Of a stretch of DNA of 64,000 bases, positions 52,929 through 62,123 are shown one piece after another (the stretch's first letter is position 1; every line of letters starts with the position of its first letter). The position numbers were made by a program, and so were the translations under genes. The notes beneath the pieces were generated by a model. That model made no database searches and was not told the origin of the DNA. It saw only the letters and a list, made by a program, of their open reading frames with translations. The stretch covers positions 70,268-134,267 of the forward strand of contig DAOUCA010000136.1 of the NCBI GenBank assembly GCA_034432375.1, written 5' to 3'. The DNA comes from JAHBVH01 sp034432375 (GTDB lineage Bacteria; Chloroflexota; Anaerolineae; Caldilineales; Caldilineaceae).

Positions 52929-53384
52929 TTATCCAAAGAGCAGCCAGAGCCTTGGTCCAAAGATAATGGCTGCGACCAGCACGCTACCCACGACAGCAAA
53001 GACCAATGCCCCGGCGGCGGCATCCTTGGCAATCTTGGCCAAGGGATGATACTCTGGCGAGACCAGGTCAATCGCCGCTTCGACCGCGGTATTGACCGCT
53101 TCCAATGCTAGGATCAGGCTAAAGATCAGGAGCAGGGCCACCCATTCCCAGCGCGCCACGGCAAACCACCAGCCGGCAGCAGTGACAACCAGGATTGCGG
53201 TTGCTTCGATCCAGGCATTGGGCTGCGAGTACAAGGTGTGCACAGCACCGGCCACTGCCGCACGCAGGCTAAACCAGCGTCCCCACAAGAAGCCCCGATC
53301 GCGCCCTGCCAGCGCCATCTGTGCCGTGGTACGCTGCACCGAAGGCTCGGCATTGCGTCGTGGGGCAGGAAAAGGGCTACTCAT
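52929..53384 (-). CDS. dgkA: Diacylglycerol/undecaprenol kinase family protein
   Basis: A 151-residue protein from ATG 53384. Three membrane helices surround the family motif EAVNTAVEAAIDLVSPEYHPLAKIAKDAAAGALV (given here as the run ending in the KxAKDxAAG block). It phosphorylates a membrane lipid alcohol, undecaprenol in Gram-positive-type enzymes. The ATG overlaps the ybeY stop by eight bases, so translation is coupled. The order pgpH-ybeY-dgkA is a conserved bacterial cluster. Confidence 0.88.
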   Translation of the reverse strand: MSSPFPAPRRNAEPSVQRTTAQMALAGRDRGFLWGRWFSLRAAVAGAVHTLYSQPNAWIEATAILVVTAAGWWFAVARWEWVALLLIFSLILALEAVNTAVEAAIDLVSPEYHPLAKIAKDAAAGALVFAVVGSVLVAAIIFGPRLWLLFG

Positions 53385-54039
53385 GAAATTGATCCGCACG
53401 ATAGACCCGCGTGGCAAGCGCAGCATCGCCAAAGAGAGTTAGAATTTGACGCTGCATTGCCCACATCGTCGCCTCATCTTCGGCACTCTCGTGATTATAT
53501 CCTAACAAGTGCAATGTGCCGTGGACCGCCAATAGACGCAACTCGGCCAGCACGCTATTTTGATATTCCACTGCTTGCTGGGCAGCATAAGGATAGGCAA
53601 TGATAATATCGCCGAGATAGAGTGTCAACTCATCTGCCAATTCGGGCGGTAGGTCAGTGGTAAATGAATGTTCATCTGCCGCCTCATCCTCATACTCTTC
53701 TTCCTCTTCACTGAACTCTTCTTCATCTGGTTCTTCTTCGGCTGAATTGGCCGAACCGTCTATCCATCCGTGCGATGCGTTGACCGTAGCCGGATCAGTC
53801 GGTGGGGCATCGTGATTGGCAAAACTTAGCACATCGGTTGGCATATCGACGCCGCGGTAATCGCGATTGAGTTGCTGAATGGTCGCATCGTCGGTAATTA
53901 CTAGACTGAGCATACCGCTGGGTTCGTTGCAACTCGCCAATGCTCTTTCAATAGCTTGCCGTAGGGCAGCTTGATCGATCAGATCAACAAACTCATCGTC
54001 AATCTGGATATTGATGGTATAGCGCATAGAATCTATCAT
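53377..54039 (-). CDS. ybeY: YbeY rRNA endoribonuclease with acidic insert
   Basis: A 220-residue protein. The metal-binding motif is HGTLHLLGYNHESAEDEA, with the third usual His ligand present and the Asp of GYDH changed to Asn. Upstream are QLNRDYRGVDMPTDVLSF and LGDIIIAYPYA, both conserved. Between these is an extra ~60 residues including a run of Glu/Asp (EEEFSEEEEEYEDEAADE), absent from typical YbeY. YbeY acts in 16S rRNA maturation. ATG 54039 is five bases after the pgpH stop; ATG 54027 is an alternative. Confidence 0.9.
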   Translation of the reverse strand: MIDSMRYTINIQIDDEFVDLIDQAALRQAIERALASCNEPSGMLSLVITDDATIQQLNRDYRGVDMPTDVLSFANHDAPPTDPATVNASHGWIDGSANSAEEEPDEEEFSEEEEEYEDEAADEHSFTTDLPPELADELTLYLGDIIIAYPYAAQQAVEYQNSVLAELRLLAVHGTLHLLGYNHESAEDEATMWAMQRQILTLFGDAALATRVYRADQFHE

Positions 54040-54044
54040 GGGAA

Positions 54045-56243
54045 TTAGCTAGCCGCCGGTAGATCTTCCTCGACACCAGGGATCTCTTTCACAGGCGATG
54101 GCTCACCTGTTGGCGGTGGTTTATGGCCATTGGCAGCAGGTGTCGCCGGCTTTTGTTGCTCAACGCGCTGCACTGGCTCGGGATAGGAGATACGCGGATG
54201 GTGAACGCCTTGCAATACTTGAATAAAGACTTCACGGATCATCTGCAAATCTTTAAAGGTCAGATCGCAATTATTTAAAGCGCCTTCGGCAACCCGATCA
54301 TCGATCAACTTATTGACCAACTGTTCCAACTCTTCGCGCGTGCCGGGGCGCATCGAGCGCACCGCCGCCTCGCAGGTGTCAGCCAGCAACAAAATCGCCG
54401 TCTCTTTACTACGGGGATAGGGACCCGGATAGCGAAAATCTTCGGGATCGACCGTCTCGCCCTCTTCGGCATCGCGCTGGGCATGGCGGTAAAAGTATTG
54501 CATCAGCGAGTGCCCATGATGCTCTAAAATAAAATCCCGAATGCGCGGGGGCAGATGATATTTCTGTGCCAGATCCATGCCATCGGTCACATGGCTGATG
54601 ATAATCTGGGCGCTCGTTGTGGGATCGAGTTTATCGTGTGGCGAGGTGCCTTCCAAGATATTTTCAGTGAAAAAGTAGGGGCGTACCGTCTTGCCGATAT
54701 CATGGTAATAGGCCCCAACCCGGGCCAACAACGCATCGACACCGATGGCGGCGGCGGCACGTTCGGCCAGGTTGCTCACAATGATCGTGTGATGATAGGT
54801 ACCCGGCGCTTTGAGCAACAGTTGGCGCAACAGCGGATGCGCCGGACGGCTCAATTCGCTCAACTGTAGGCTGGTGGTGAGATTAAAAAGATTGCCCAAG
54901 ACAAAGTAGCCAATCAGCGCCACACTGGCCGATAAGCCACCATTGAGGATAATGCTAAAATAAAGCGGGGCATTGTGTGATATGCTGGATGTAGTCAGTT
55001 CGATCGAGGTGGTCCGAAAGGCCATATAGGTCAACAGATTGCTCAGCGCGACACCAAAACCAGCCCAAAGGAATGTACTTAGCCGTTCGGCGCGGCCCAA
55101 AATAATGGCCCCGGACAGCGCGCCCAACGCCGTATAGGCGACCATTAAGAAGTTGTTGTTGCTCAGGTAATGCACCGTCAACGAGAAGGCAATGATCAGC
55201 ACAACCGCAATCCGTAAATCAATGAGGACTGTGATCAGCATACTCATTGCAGCGAGTGGATAGAGATAGGGCACCCAATCGTGCGGAAGGATCATCAATT
55301 TAGCGGCCAGCAGCCAGATGACCACAATCGCCGCAAGCGCCGCTAACTCCTGATAGTTGAGCAGAGTAGAGGGGCGCAGCCGATAGATTGCGCCAATCGT
55401 CGTGGTGATGATTAAGAGGCTCATAATGGCGGCCCGCAGGAAGACCCACCAATCCCAATCACTCTGTAATAAGCCCAGTTGGGTCAGTGCTTCGACATCA
55501 TCCTCGGTGGCAACATCACCGGCGCGAATAATCGTCTCACCTCTCGCAAAAGAGTGAAGTTGAACGGGAACGGCACTACGCGCCGCTTCGCGCAGCTCTT
55601 CGGTACGTGTGGCATTAAAAATACTATTAGGACGGATCAGCGCGCCAGCCAGGCGAATCGTCAAATTGCTCACTTCATCACTGAGATCAGTATCGATCAA
55701 CGAGGGGAGGCGACGCCGTGCGCTGGTAACGGTGCTCTCGCGGATCTCCTCGGCCATGATGCGATCAAGGGCTAACGGTGTCTCATCGACAATCGAAGCC
55801 CACTCCCCATCATCCAATTCTTGAATTTGGAAGGCCTCTTCTGCGCTCAACTTCAAATCATCAATGGCACGCAGATAATCTGTCTGCAATTCGCTAGTTG
55901 CATAGGGATCACGGCGTACAATGGTCATGAAATCAAAGATTTCACGCGCTCGATTCTTTTGTTGTCGGCGCACGCGGCCTTCACTGCTATCATACTGATC
56001 AGGTACACTTTGCGCAGCGCGTTCGCGCGCGCGCTCAGTCAACAGCGCGCTCTCATAGGAGATTGGTACAGGGGCGACAATATCATCGAGAGCAACCTGC
56101 CCCACGGAGAGCTGGATCTGTTGTGTAATCGGAATCTGCCATGCCAATAGTGCCGTCATTAAAATGCTGATCGAGCCCACCATGACAAGAACCATTGCAT
56201 TGTTCAGCCATTGTGAGCGCCGTATTGCAAAAAATGCAGCCAT
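54045..56243 (-). CDS. pgpH: 7TM-HD phosphohydrolase, PgpH/YqfF-like
   Basis: A 732-residue protein: an N-terminal membrane helix, an extracellular 7TMR-HDED-type domain, seven membrane helices (residues ~265-480), and an HD domain with GTYHHTIIVSNLAERAA, VGAYYHDIGK and HHGHSLMQYF. PgpH degrades the second messenger c-di-AMP. A Pro-rich C-terminal tail follows. First gene of the pgpH-ybeY-dgkA unit; phoH, often next to it, is absent. Confidence 0.92.
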   Translation of the reverse strand: MAAFFAIRRSQWLNNAMVLVMVGSISILMTALLAWQIPITQQIQLSVGQVALDDIVAPVPISYESALLTERARERAAQSVPDQYDSSEGRVRRQQKNRAREIFDFMTIVRRDPYATSELQTDYLRAIDDLKLSAEEAFQIQELDDGEWASIVDETPLALDRIMAEEIRESTVTSARRRLPSLIDTDLSDEVSNLTIRLAGALIRPNSIFNATRTEELREAARSAVPVQLHSFARGETIIRAGDVATEDDVEALTQLGLLQSDWDWWVFLRAAIMSLLIITTTIGAIYRLRPSTLLNYQELAALAAIVVIWLLAAKLMILPHDWVPYLYPLAAMSMLITVLIDLRIAVVLIIAFSLTVHYLSNNNFLMVAYTALGALSGAIILGRAERLSTFLWAGFGVALSNLLTYMAFRTTSIELTTSSISHNAPLYFSIILNGGLSASVALIGYFVLGNLFNLTTSLQLSELSRPAHPLLRQLLLKAPGTYHHTIIVSNLAERAAAAIGVDALLARVGAYYHDIGKTVRPYFFTENILEGTSPHDKLDPTTSAQIIISHVTDGMDLAQKYHLPPRIRDFILEHHGHSLMQYFYRHAQRDAEEGETVDPEDFRYPGPYPRSKETAILLLADTCEAAVRSMRPGTREELEQLVNKLIDDRVAEGALNNCDLTFKDLQMIREVFIQVLQGVHHPRISYPEPVQRVEQQKPATPAANGHKPPPTGEPSPVKEIPGVEEDLPAAS

Positions 56244-56313
56244 ACGTCCAAACCCTCTCCTGCGTCTATCCTACTGTAGCGCGCCTCTATTGCCATTGCG
56301 ATGGGTCATCTAT

Positions 56314-56426
56314 ACTTCAGCAGCAGCACTTCAGCAGCAGCACATTTCACCATTTGGTACACGTTCATCTGTGAAAAGTGTGAAAACTGATGATTTTGTG
56401 ACTAAAATTATTGTATTTCACACTTT
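56314..56426. repeat. 15-bp direct repeat and an 11-bp inverted repeat
   Basis: ACTTCAGCAGCAGC is repeated in tandem at 56314-56343, and AAAGTGTGAAA (56375-56385) faces TTTCACACTTT (56416-56426). Both lie upstream of pgpH. The gap 56244-56550 has no gene. Confidence 0.65.
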
Positions 56427-56550
56427 CGGCTGATGGGCGTTAATACATGCGTAAACATGTATTTTTATGGCGCTGCTTGATCTATCCCAAAGTCACACAT
56501 CAAACCAAGGTTCTTTAGCGATTAAGTAATTTTTCAAAACCTTCTGCATT

Positions 56551-57012
56551 TTACGTCAGCAAGCGGCGGACGATCTGGCTGACGAGTTTGCCGTCGGCCA
56601 CCCCTTGTACACGTGGCATCGTTGCCGACATCACCTTGCCTAGTTCGCGCATCGAGGTAGCCCCCGTCTCTGCGATGACCTCACGCACAATTTCTTCAAC
56701 TGCTGCTTCATCCAACTGTTGCGGCAGATACTTTTCGAGGATGGCGACTTCGGCAAGCTCTGCCACGGCGCGCTCTTCGGCCCCCAGCTTGCTATATTCG
56801 GCAGCACTATCGCGGCGGCGCTTAACCTCTTTGTGGATTGTCGACTGGATCTGTTCTTCGGATATAGTATGATCGGCACCGGCTTTGCGTGCTTCGGTCA
56901 GAGCAGTTTTTACGGCGCGCAATGCAATTTTGGCGACATCGTTACGATCCCGCATCGCCTGTTTCAAATCGGCGTCGAGTTGGCTTTCAAGTGTAGAAGT
57001 TGCTTCTGTCAT
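56551..57012 (-). CDS. yqeY: YqeY/GatB-like protein
   Basis: A 153-residue protein that matches YqeY throughout: LKQAMRDRNDVAKIALRAVK, ISEEQIQSTIHKEVKRRRDS, ILEKYLPQQLDEAAVEEIV and MPRVQGVADGKLVSQIVRRL. The family resembles the tRNA-binding tail of GatB and is thought to be linked to aminoacyl-tRNA amidation or a related process. Its start overlaps the stop of the upstream TVP38-like gene by four bases. Confidence 0.92.
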   Translation of the reverse strand: MTEATSTLESQLDADLKQAMRDRNDVAKIALRAVKTALTEARKAGADHTISEEQIQSTIHKEVKRRRDSAAEYSKLGAEERAVAELAEVAILEKYLPQQLDEAAVEEIVREVIAETGATSMRELGKVMSATMPRVQGVADGKLVSQIVRRLLT

Positions 57013-57842
57013 GATTCTCCCTGCGATTCATTCATGGTTTGGCTGGTGTGATCTGTGCTGTCCGCGCTGTACCGTTGCGTCAGCTTTTTCAATAGACAGT
57101 CCGTCCAGGCGACGAGAAATTCTTTGTACTGTAAGAGGATAAATGCAAAGAGCCCCACAGAGATGAGAATCAACGTAAATTGCCACCAGGTCAAGACGAC
57201 TGTACCCGCCCCAACCGCAGCGGCAACAAAGACGCTGGGAACTCGGATCAACAGGGTGATCAGCGCGATGTGCACAAAGCGCACCTGCGACAGGCCGGCT
57301 AGATAGTAGGGTGCATCGCCAGTTGGCCCCAGCAACAGAATAAACCAGACAAAGATACTCTCGCTGTGGATGATATCCTCCCAATGATGCAACCGGTTTG
57401 CGCCAATGACTCGCTCAACAAGCGGTCGGCCATAGACCCGAGCCAGCCACATTGCCGTCATCGAGCCAATAAAGAGCCCCACTGTGCTCCACAGGCCACC
57501 CCACCAGAAACCATAGAGAAAGCCCGCCGCAAGTTGGACAACATAACCCGGCACAGGGGCCACAATAATTTGCAGCGCATTAAAGAAGATCAAGACAATC
57601 GGTCCAAACCAGCCAAGAGCATCGACAAAGGCCTGAAAGCGGGCCCGATCAGCAACGACTTCTTTGATCGCTGGGCCATATTGCCAGAAGATAAGCACCC
57701 CAAGCAAGAGGAGTAGTGCCAATACCAGCAACGAGCGATAATCTCCGAGAAAGCCGCTTTTCGCCTCTGTCTCACGCTCCTCAGCCAGGTTTTGCTCCTC
57801 TATCTTTCGCTCTTTATGTACCAAGAATAAGTCTGTTTTCAT
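57009..57842 (-). CDS. TVP38/TMEM64 (VTT domain) membrane protein
   Basis: A 277-residue protein with about six membrane helices. The VTT/SNARE-assoc region is APVPGYVVQLAAGFLYGFWW, then GSMTAMWLARVYGRPLVERV. DedA/TVP38 proteins act in membrane lipid handling or flipping. The charged N-terminus (HKERKIEEQNLAEERETEAK) is cytosolic. Translationally coupled to yqeY. Confidence 0.9.
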   Translation of the reverse strand: MKTDLFLVHKERKIEEQNLAEERETEAKSGFLGDYRSLLVLALLLLLGVLIFWQYGPAIKEVVADRARFQAFVDALGWFGPIVLIFFNALQIIVAPVPGYVVQLAAGFLYGFWWGGLWSTVGLFIGSMTAMWLARVYGRPLVERVIGANRLHHWEDIIHSESIFVWFILLLGPTGDAPYYLAGLSQVRFVHIALITLLIRVPSVFVAAAVGAGTVVLTWWQFTLILISVGLFAFILLQYKEFLVAWTDCLLKKLTQRYSADSTDHTSQTMNESQGES

Positions 57843-57967
57843 GCGCTCATTATACCCTCTGCAACCATAGTGTCAATAGTAGACGCCTTCCACATCGGGG
57901 CAATCGCCTGCTTCGGGCAAAGAGCGATCGATGAGCTTTACTTGTATTGTAGCGTCAGGTAGGTAGC

Positions 57968-58828
57968 TCAATTGGTTGGTAGCGCCAACTCGGCTAGGAC
58001 GGGGCGGTGATCAGAGGCTTCGGTGCCAGGTTGCTCTTGCCAAATAGCGCAGGATTGCGCTTGTGGGGCAAGGGCGGCACTGGCAAAAATGTAATCAATA
58101 CGCAGGTTGTTATCGGTCACGGGGATAAAACTCTGCGCGCCAGGTCGGCCATGCTCGCGCAGCAGATCCACATAGCCCTGCTTTTCCATTTGACGGATCA
58201 CTTGGGGACCTTGGTTGCCATCAATAAGATTTTGGCCTTTGGTGTGGCCAGAAAGCTGGGCGTAGGCCTCAGGCCGGTCGTCAAAATCCCAAGGGCTGAT
58301 GGCATTAAAATCACCCATGACAATATGTGGGCGGTTTCGATCGCGTACGAGCCACTGACGGGCCACCCGTAACTGTAAGAGGCGCGCCGCTTCGTCGGTA
58401 TGATCAAGGTGGGTGACATAGACGGTAAAGCTGTTCTTATTAGGAAAGAGCAAGCGCGCCTCCAGCAACCCGCGTTGCTCTTTGTCGGTGAGCAGCGCTT
58501 GCTGATCCTCATCTTTGGGCGTCAGGTGGTGAGCGGCACTGGCAATAATTGGCCAGCGGCTGAGCAACGCATTGCCGTAGCCGTCAGCCGGCACCGTCTC
58601 TTGCGCGGGCCAACGTAGACATGGGCCAAAGACATAGTACATTTGCAATTGTTGTGCCAACAGCGTCAACGCCGCTTCCGTGCTGCCTGGCAATGCACGG
58701 GGGTAAAAAACTTCGTTTAAGCCAACGATATCCGCCCCGGTGGCGGCAATCACCTTGCCCACTGCCTCGATGTTGGGTTGGCCATCTTGGGTGCGCCAAC
58801 CATGAATATTATAAGTAAGAATTCGCAT
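57968..58828 (-). CDS. Endonuclease/exonuclease/phosphatase family protein
   Basis: A 286-residue EEP-fold hydrolase with the catalytic motifs in order: TYNIHGW, GLNEVF, VTHLDHTDE, MGDFNAISP, RIDYIFAS and SDHRPVLAEL. It is metal-dependent and could act on nucleic acid, phospholipid or inositol phosphate; no signal peptide is seen. Single gene. Confidence 0.9.
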   Translation of the reverse strand: MRILTYNIHGWRTQDGQPNIEAVGKVIAATGADIVGLNEVFYPRALPGSTEAALTLLAQQLQMYYVFGPCLRWPAQETVPADGYGNALLSRWPIIASAAHHLTPKDEDQQALLTDKEQRGLLEARLLFPNKNSFTVYVTHLDHTDEAARLLQLRVARQWLVRDRNRPHIVMGDFNAISPWDFDDRPEAYAQLSGHTKGQNLIDGNQGPQVIRQMEKQGYVDLLREHGRPGAQSFIPVTDNNLRIDYIFASAALAPQAQSCAIWQEQPGTEASDHRPVLAELALPTN

Positions 58829-59072
58829 GGCTCGTTAATTTCGTTAGAAGTGAGAGTATGGTTAGAAGCAAGGGCAATTGCGCAACTGTATAGAAAGTAT
58901 CGATACAACTTTACGCATGTTACGCACTACCAGAGAAACTGAGTTTTTAACAACGGAAGAATTTAGCAACATCTGCTCTGGGAAACTCAAGTATCTGTCA
59001 GCAGCCTGCGTAATATGGGAACTTTAGTATAGTGAGAGCTACGCGTACTGTCAACAACAAGGATGAATAGGG

Positions 59073-59147
59073 GTGCGTACCACATTTGGGGATTACGCCG
59101 GACTATCAATTTTGTCCTTCTGTGTAATCCCCCAAAATGGGACGCAC
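59073..59147 (-). repeat. 75-bp dispersed palindromic repeat, copy D
   Basis: GTGCGTACCACATTTGGGG...CCCCCAAAATGGGACGCAC, inverted relative to copies B and C. The gap 58829-59351 also has an extended -10-like TGGTATACT at 59242-59250 before the next gene, and nothing else recognised. Confidence 0.9.
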
Positions 59148-59351
59148 CCGATGAATAGGAGGATAGCTTATTTGGGGGAAAGATGTACCCACTTGAAATT
59201 AGCCCAAGTATCTAACAAACTGTCCTATATCCATGGGTTGATGGTATACTGAACCTTATTGATGGAGCCCCTCTTGGGCCAGGTGCTCAGCGAACCAGAA
59301 TCCTACGGCATACGGTTTGCATGTTTGTAGAGAGTGAAAGGGAAGATTACC

Positions 59352-59864
59352 ATGGCGCGAAGTACGCCGGAATTGATCAATGCGTTGCGGGTCAGTGTGC
59401 AGCAATTGGACGCCGGTGCGCACTATGAATGGGGGCACATGGGGCGCTGTAACTGTGGTCATTTGGTACAAGCCATTACCAGTATGAGTTCGCGTGAAAT
59501 TGTCGAAACGGTTGATTTTGCCATGGACGAGTGGAGCGAACACGCCAAAGATTACTGCACCGGCACCGGCCAAAAAGTTGACCAGATCTTCCTCACATTG
59601 CAACAGTTTGGCTTTGACTACCAGGATGTGATTCATCTGGAAAATTTGACCGATCCACGCGTTCTCTCCCGCGTGGGCACCCACTTACGGCGAAATTGTG
59701 TCACTGACGTCACCCGCTATATGTCAACATTAGCCGATCTATTGGAGGAAGAAGTAGCGGGAGCCTCGTTACAGCTACTGGTGCTACAGCCATTGTCGCC
59801 ACAACCATCGGCGCGCTTTCCAGTAACAGCGCTTTCAAGGCAGCGGAACGCGGCTACAGCGTAA
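59352..59864 (+). CDS. Conserved-looking protein of unknown function
   Basis: ATG 59352 follows AAAGGGAAG; an upstream ATG at 59334 is also in frame. The 170-residue protein opens MARSTPELINALRVSVQQL and contains a Cys/His-rich stretch (HYEWGHMGRCNCGHLVQAI) that could bind a metal, followed by a mostly helical region. The C-terminal tail is poorly ordered (SPQPSARFPVTALSRQ). I recall similar 'MGRCNCGHL' proteins but no assigned function. It precedes the LuxR-Kelch gene by 27 bp and may share its transcript. Confidence 0.7.
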   Translation: MARSTPELINALRVSVQQLDAGAHYEWGHMGRCNCGHLVQAITSMSSREIVETVDFAMDEWSEHAKDYCTGTGQKVDQIFLTLQQFGFDYQDVIHLENLTDPRVLSRVGTHLRRNCVTDVTRYMSTLADLLEEEVAGASLQLLVLQPLSPQPSARFPVTALSRQRNAATA

Positions 59865-59891
59865 GTAACCTCTGTAGCTATTGCCAATTTC

Positions 59892-61346
59892 ATGAGCACA
59901 AATAAAATAAACACAACTGCTTCCGAATCGAATGGAATATTATTCAGTGTATCTGCCGACACACTGATAGATGAGAACCCTCTAAGCGAACGCGAAATGG
60001 ATGTTGCGCGCCTGCTGGCAACGGGCGCAACCAATGCAGAGATCGCGCGCGAATTGGTTATTAGCCCGCACACTGTTAAAGTCCACCTACGCAACATCTT
60101 TGAAAAGCTCCAAGTAAACAGCCGCACCGAAGCCTCCATGGTATTGGTGCAACGCAGTTGGCTTACCTTCCCCGGCGTTGAAGTGGGCACACCGGAAGTA
60201 GCGGCTGCATCACCTCCGCCTGTGCCAGAACCGGCCGCGCTAGCCCACCTTGCCATGCGACCAGTCAGCTGGCAGATCATCTACCTGATCGGTGCGCTTT
60301 TTCTCTGTTTGCTGGCGCTTGTATTGCCTAATTTGCGCATCCAAAGTGCGGCAATGCCCCAATTGCTCAGCGACAGTCGCAGCACGGTGTTGGGACAGCC
60401 GCTCCCAGCGTCAATGTTGCGTTGGGAACCACGAACCCCTCTTGCCATCCCACGTAGCCGGCTAGCCGTGGTGCGCGTCGACAATCGACTCTATGCCATC
60501 GGTGGAGAAACAACCGCAGGACACAGTGTCGCCAACATGGATGCCTATGATCTTCAGGTCAACGAATGGCGCACACGCAAGCCTCTGCCTCAAGGGACCG
60601 CCAATTTAGCCGCTGCGGCATTGGGTCAGTACATTTATGTGGCCGGTGGCTCCAGCAAGGCAAGTGGCAACGATGCCAACACAGTGACAGATCAGTTCCT
60701 GGTCTATGATACGGCAACCGATCGTTGGCAATCTATTGGCCGCCTGCCCTATCCGCTTGCTGGTGCCGAACTGTTAACGATTGATAATGCGATCTATCTG
60801 TTGGGTGGTTGGAATGGCCAAGCCGCGCAGAGTGAGGTATGGCGCTACAATCCATCGGCGTCGGCTGCAACGGCACCGGCTGATGGCGCAACAGCGGAGT
60901 GGGCCCTGATCACACGAATGCCAACGGCGCACGCCTTTTTTGGTGCCGCCTTTGCCAAAGGGGAACTCTATGTTGTGGGTGGGTATGATGGACAGCAAGA
61001 GCAGAGCGCGGCGGAAGTATACACATTGGCCACCAACACGTGGCGCAAATTGCCGCCTTTGCCCACACCGCGCGGTGGTCTACGCCTCATCTATGATGGG
61101 CTGGACATTGTGGCCCTCGGTGGTGGCTGGCTTCATGCGCTGGATACTCATGAGCGATTTGATCTCAATACCAATGTTTGGAGTAACTTCCCCTCGCCCC
61201 TCACTGGCGAATGGCGTAACTTTGGTGCCGCCGAATATAATGGCCGTATCTACTTTGTCGGTGGCTGGAGCGGGGATTATCTCGATCTCCATCTCCAATA
61301 CCAAAGCTCCTTTAGCCTAATGTTGCCGGTCATCAATAACGATTAG
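59892..61346 (+). CDS. Transmembrane LuxR-type regulator with extracytoplasmic Kelch propeller
   Basis: A 484-residue protein. Residues ~29-90 are a LuxR HTH (LSEREMDVARLLATGATNAE, ISPHTVKVHLRNIFEKLQV). A Pro/Ala linker leads to one membrane helix (~126-146, WQIIYLIGALFLCLLALVL). Outside the membrane are about six Kelch repeats: LYAIGGE, IYVAGGS, IYLLGGW, LYVVGGY, IVALGGG, IYFVGGW. The C-terminus is FSLMLPVINND. The layout suggests a one-component membrane sensor in the manner of ToxR/CadC, with a carbohydrate- or protein-binding propeller as sensor. The ligand and targets are unknown. Confidence 0.88.
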   Translation: MSTNKINTTASESNGILFSVSADTLIDENPLSEREMDVARLLATGATNAEIARELVISPHTVKVHLRNIFEKLQVNSRTEASMVLVQRSWLTFPGVEVGTPEVAAASPPPVPEPAALAHLAMRPVSWQIIYLIGALFLCLLALVLPNLRIQSAAMPQLLSDSRSTVLGQPLPASMLRWEPRTPLAIPRSRLAVVRVDNRLYAIGGETTAGHSVANMDAYDLQVNEWRTRKPLPQGTANLAAAALGQYIYVAGGSSKASGNDANTVTDQFLVYDTATDRWQSIGRLPYPLAGAELLTIDNAIYLLGGWNGQAAQSEVWRYNPSASAATAPADGATAEWALITRMPTAHAFFGAAFAKGELYVVGGYDGQQEQSAAEVYTLATNTWRKLPPLPTPRGGLRLIYDGLDIVALGGGWLHALDTHERFDLNTNVWSNFPSPLTGEWRNFGAAEYNGRIYFVGGWSGDYLDLHLQYQSSFSLMLPVINND

Positions 61347-61652
61347 GATCCCGCACCAACGCGCAATTGTTATCGGCTCATCTATATGGTTGAAAAAGCA
61401 TCCTATTTTCACCGGCTGCCCAGTGGGCGCGGCTGATGAGTGTTGTCACCGAACAGCGTTGACAATTACCGCCCATAAATTTGCTGGGGAAGGAGAGAGT
61501 GTGCTATCCTCGTCACACAAACTTCTACTATATTTTGCTGCACTGCTTTGGGTGTTGAGTAGGGTACGCCCCTACGACATCTATCAGAATGAAGTGGTAG
61601 GATCGTTGTCCGGCACCAGAGCATGCGCTGCAAACAAAGAACAGAGAAAGCT

Positions 61653-62123
61653 ATGCGAAGACTACTGCTCCTTTTTCTCATTGCGCTGATGCCATTGGCG
61701 ATTTCGTGTCAACCGATTGCCAATTCCAGCGGGAGTGTGGTTGCCGTAACACCAGTGGCAGGTGGCGAGTTCAATCGATTCTTCCCCAAAGATGATGGCG
61801 ATTACAACGTTATTTACACACAAGAAAAAGAGGGCTTTGCTCAAGCCCAACTTAATTTTCAGGGCAATGAAGTAGCGACCCTCTCCGTCTCTGACACCGC
61901 CAATAATCCTGCTGCCTCAGAAAAGTTTCAATCCGCTGCTAGTGAGATCGCCGGCTATCCGATGGCTACGGTGGGTGCGTTGGGCACAGCAATTTTGGTT
62001 GCTGAACGCTTTCAAGTACAAGTCCGTGCCAAAGATGCCTCCTTTGGTAGCGATCAGCGGACAGCTTGGATTGAACAATTTGATCTGGACGGACTCTCCA
62101 CATTGGCACCTGCTGATAGATAA
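61653..62123 (+). CDS. Small lipoprotein, unknown function
   Basis: Read from ATG 61653 so that the signal peptide ends in LAISC, a lipobox. The 156-residue protein has a mature part (FNRFFPKDDGDYNVIYTQEK...ERFQVQVRAKD) with no recognised family. Its stop codon lies inside the 86-bp repeat copy 3. The gap 61347-61652 has no other gene I can support. Confidence 0.75.
   Translation: MRRLLLLFLIALMPLAISCQPIANSSGSVVAVTPVAGGEFNRFFPKDDGDYNVIYTQEKEGFAQAQLNFQGNEVATLSVSDTANNPAASEKFQSAASEIAGYPMATVGALGTAILVAERFQVQVRAKDASFGSDQRTAWIEQFDLDGLSTLAPADR

Noticed and set aside
59256..59684. 142-codon minus-strand frame opposite the 59352 gene
   Set aside because: Fully antisense to a gene with a good ribosome site, and the sequence has no family features.
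61390..61689. 99-codon plus-strand frame before the small lipoprotein
   Set aside because: It overlaps the better-supported lipoprotein start, lacks a ribosome site and has no domain features.
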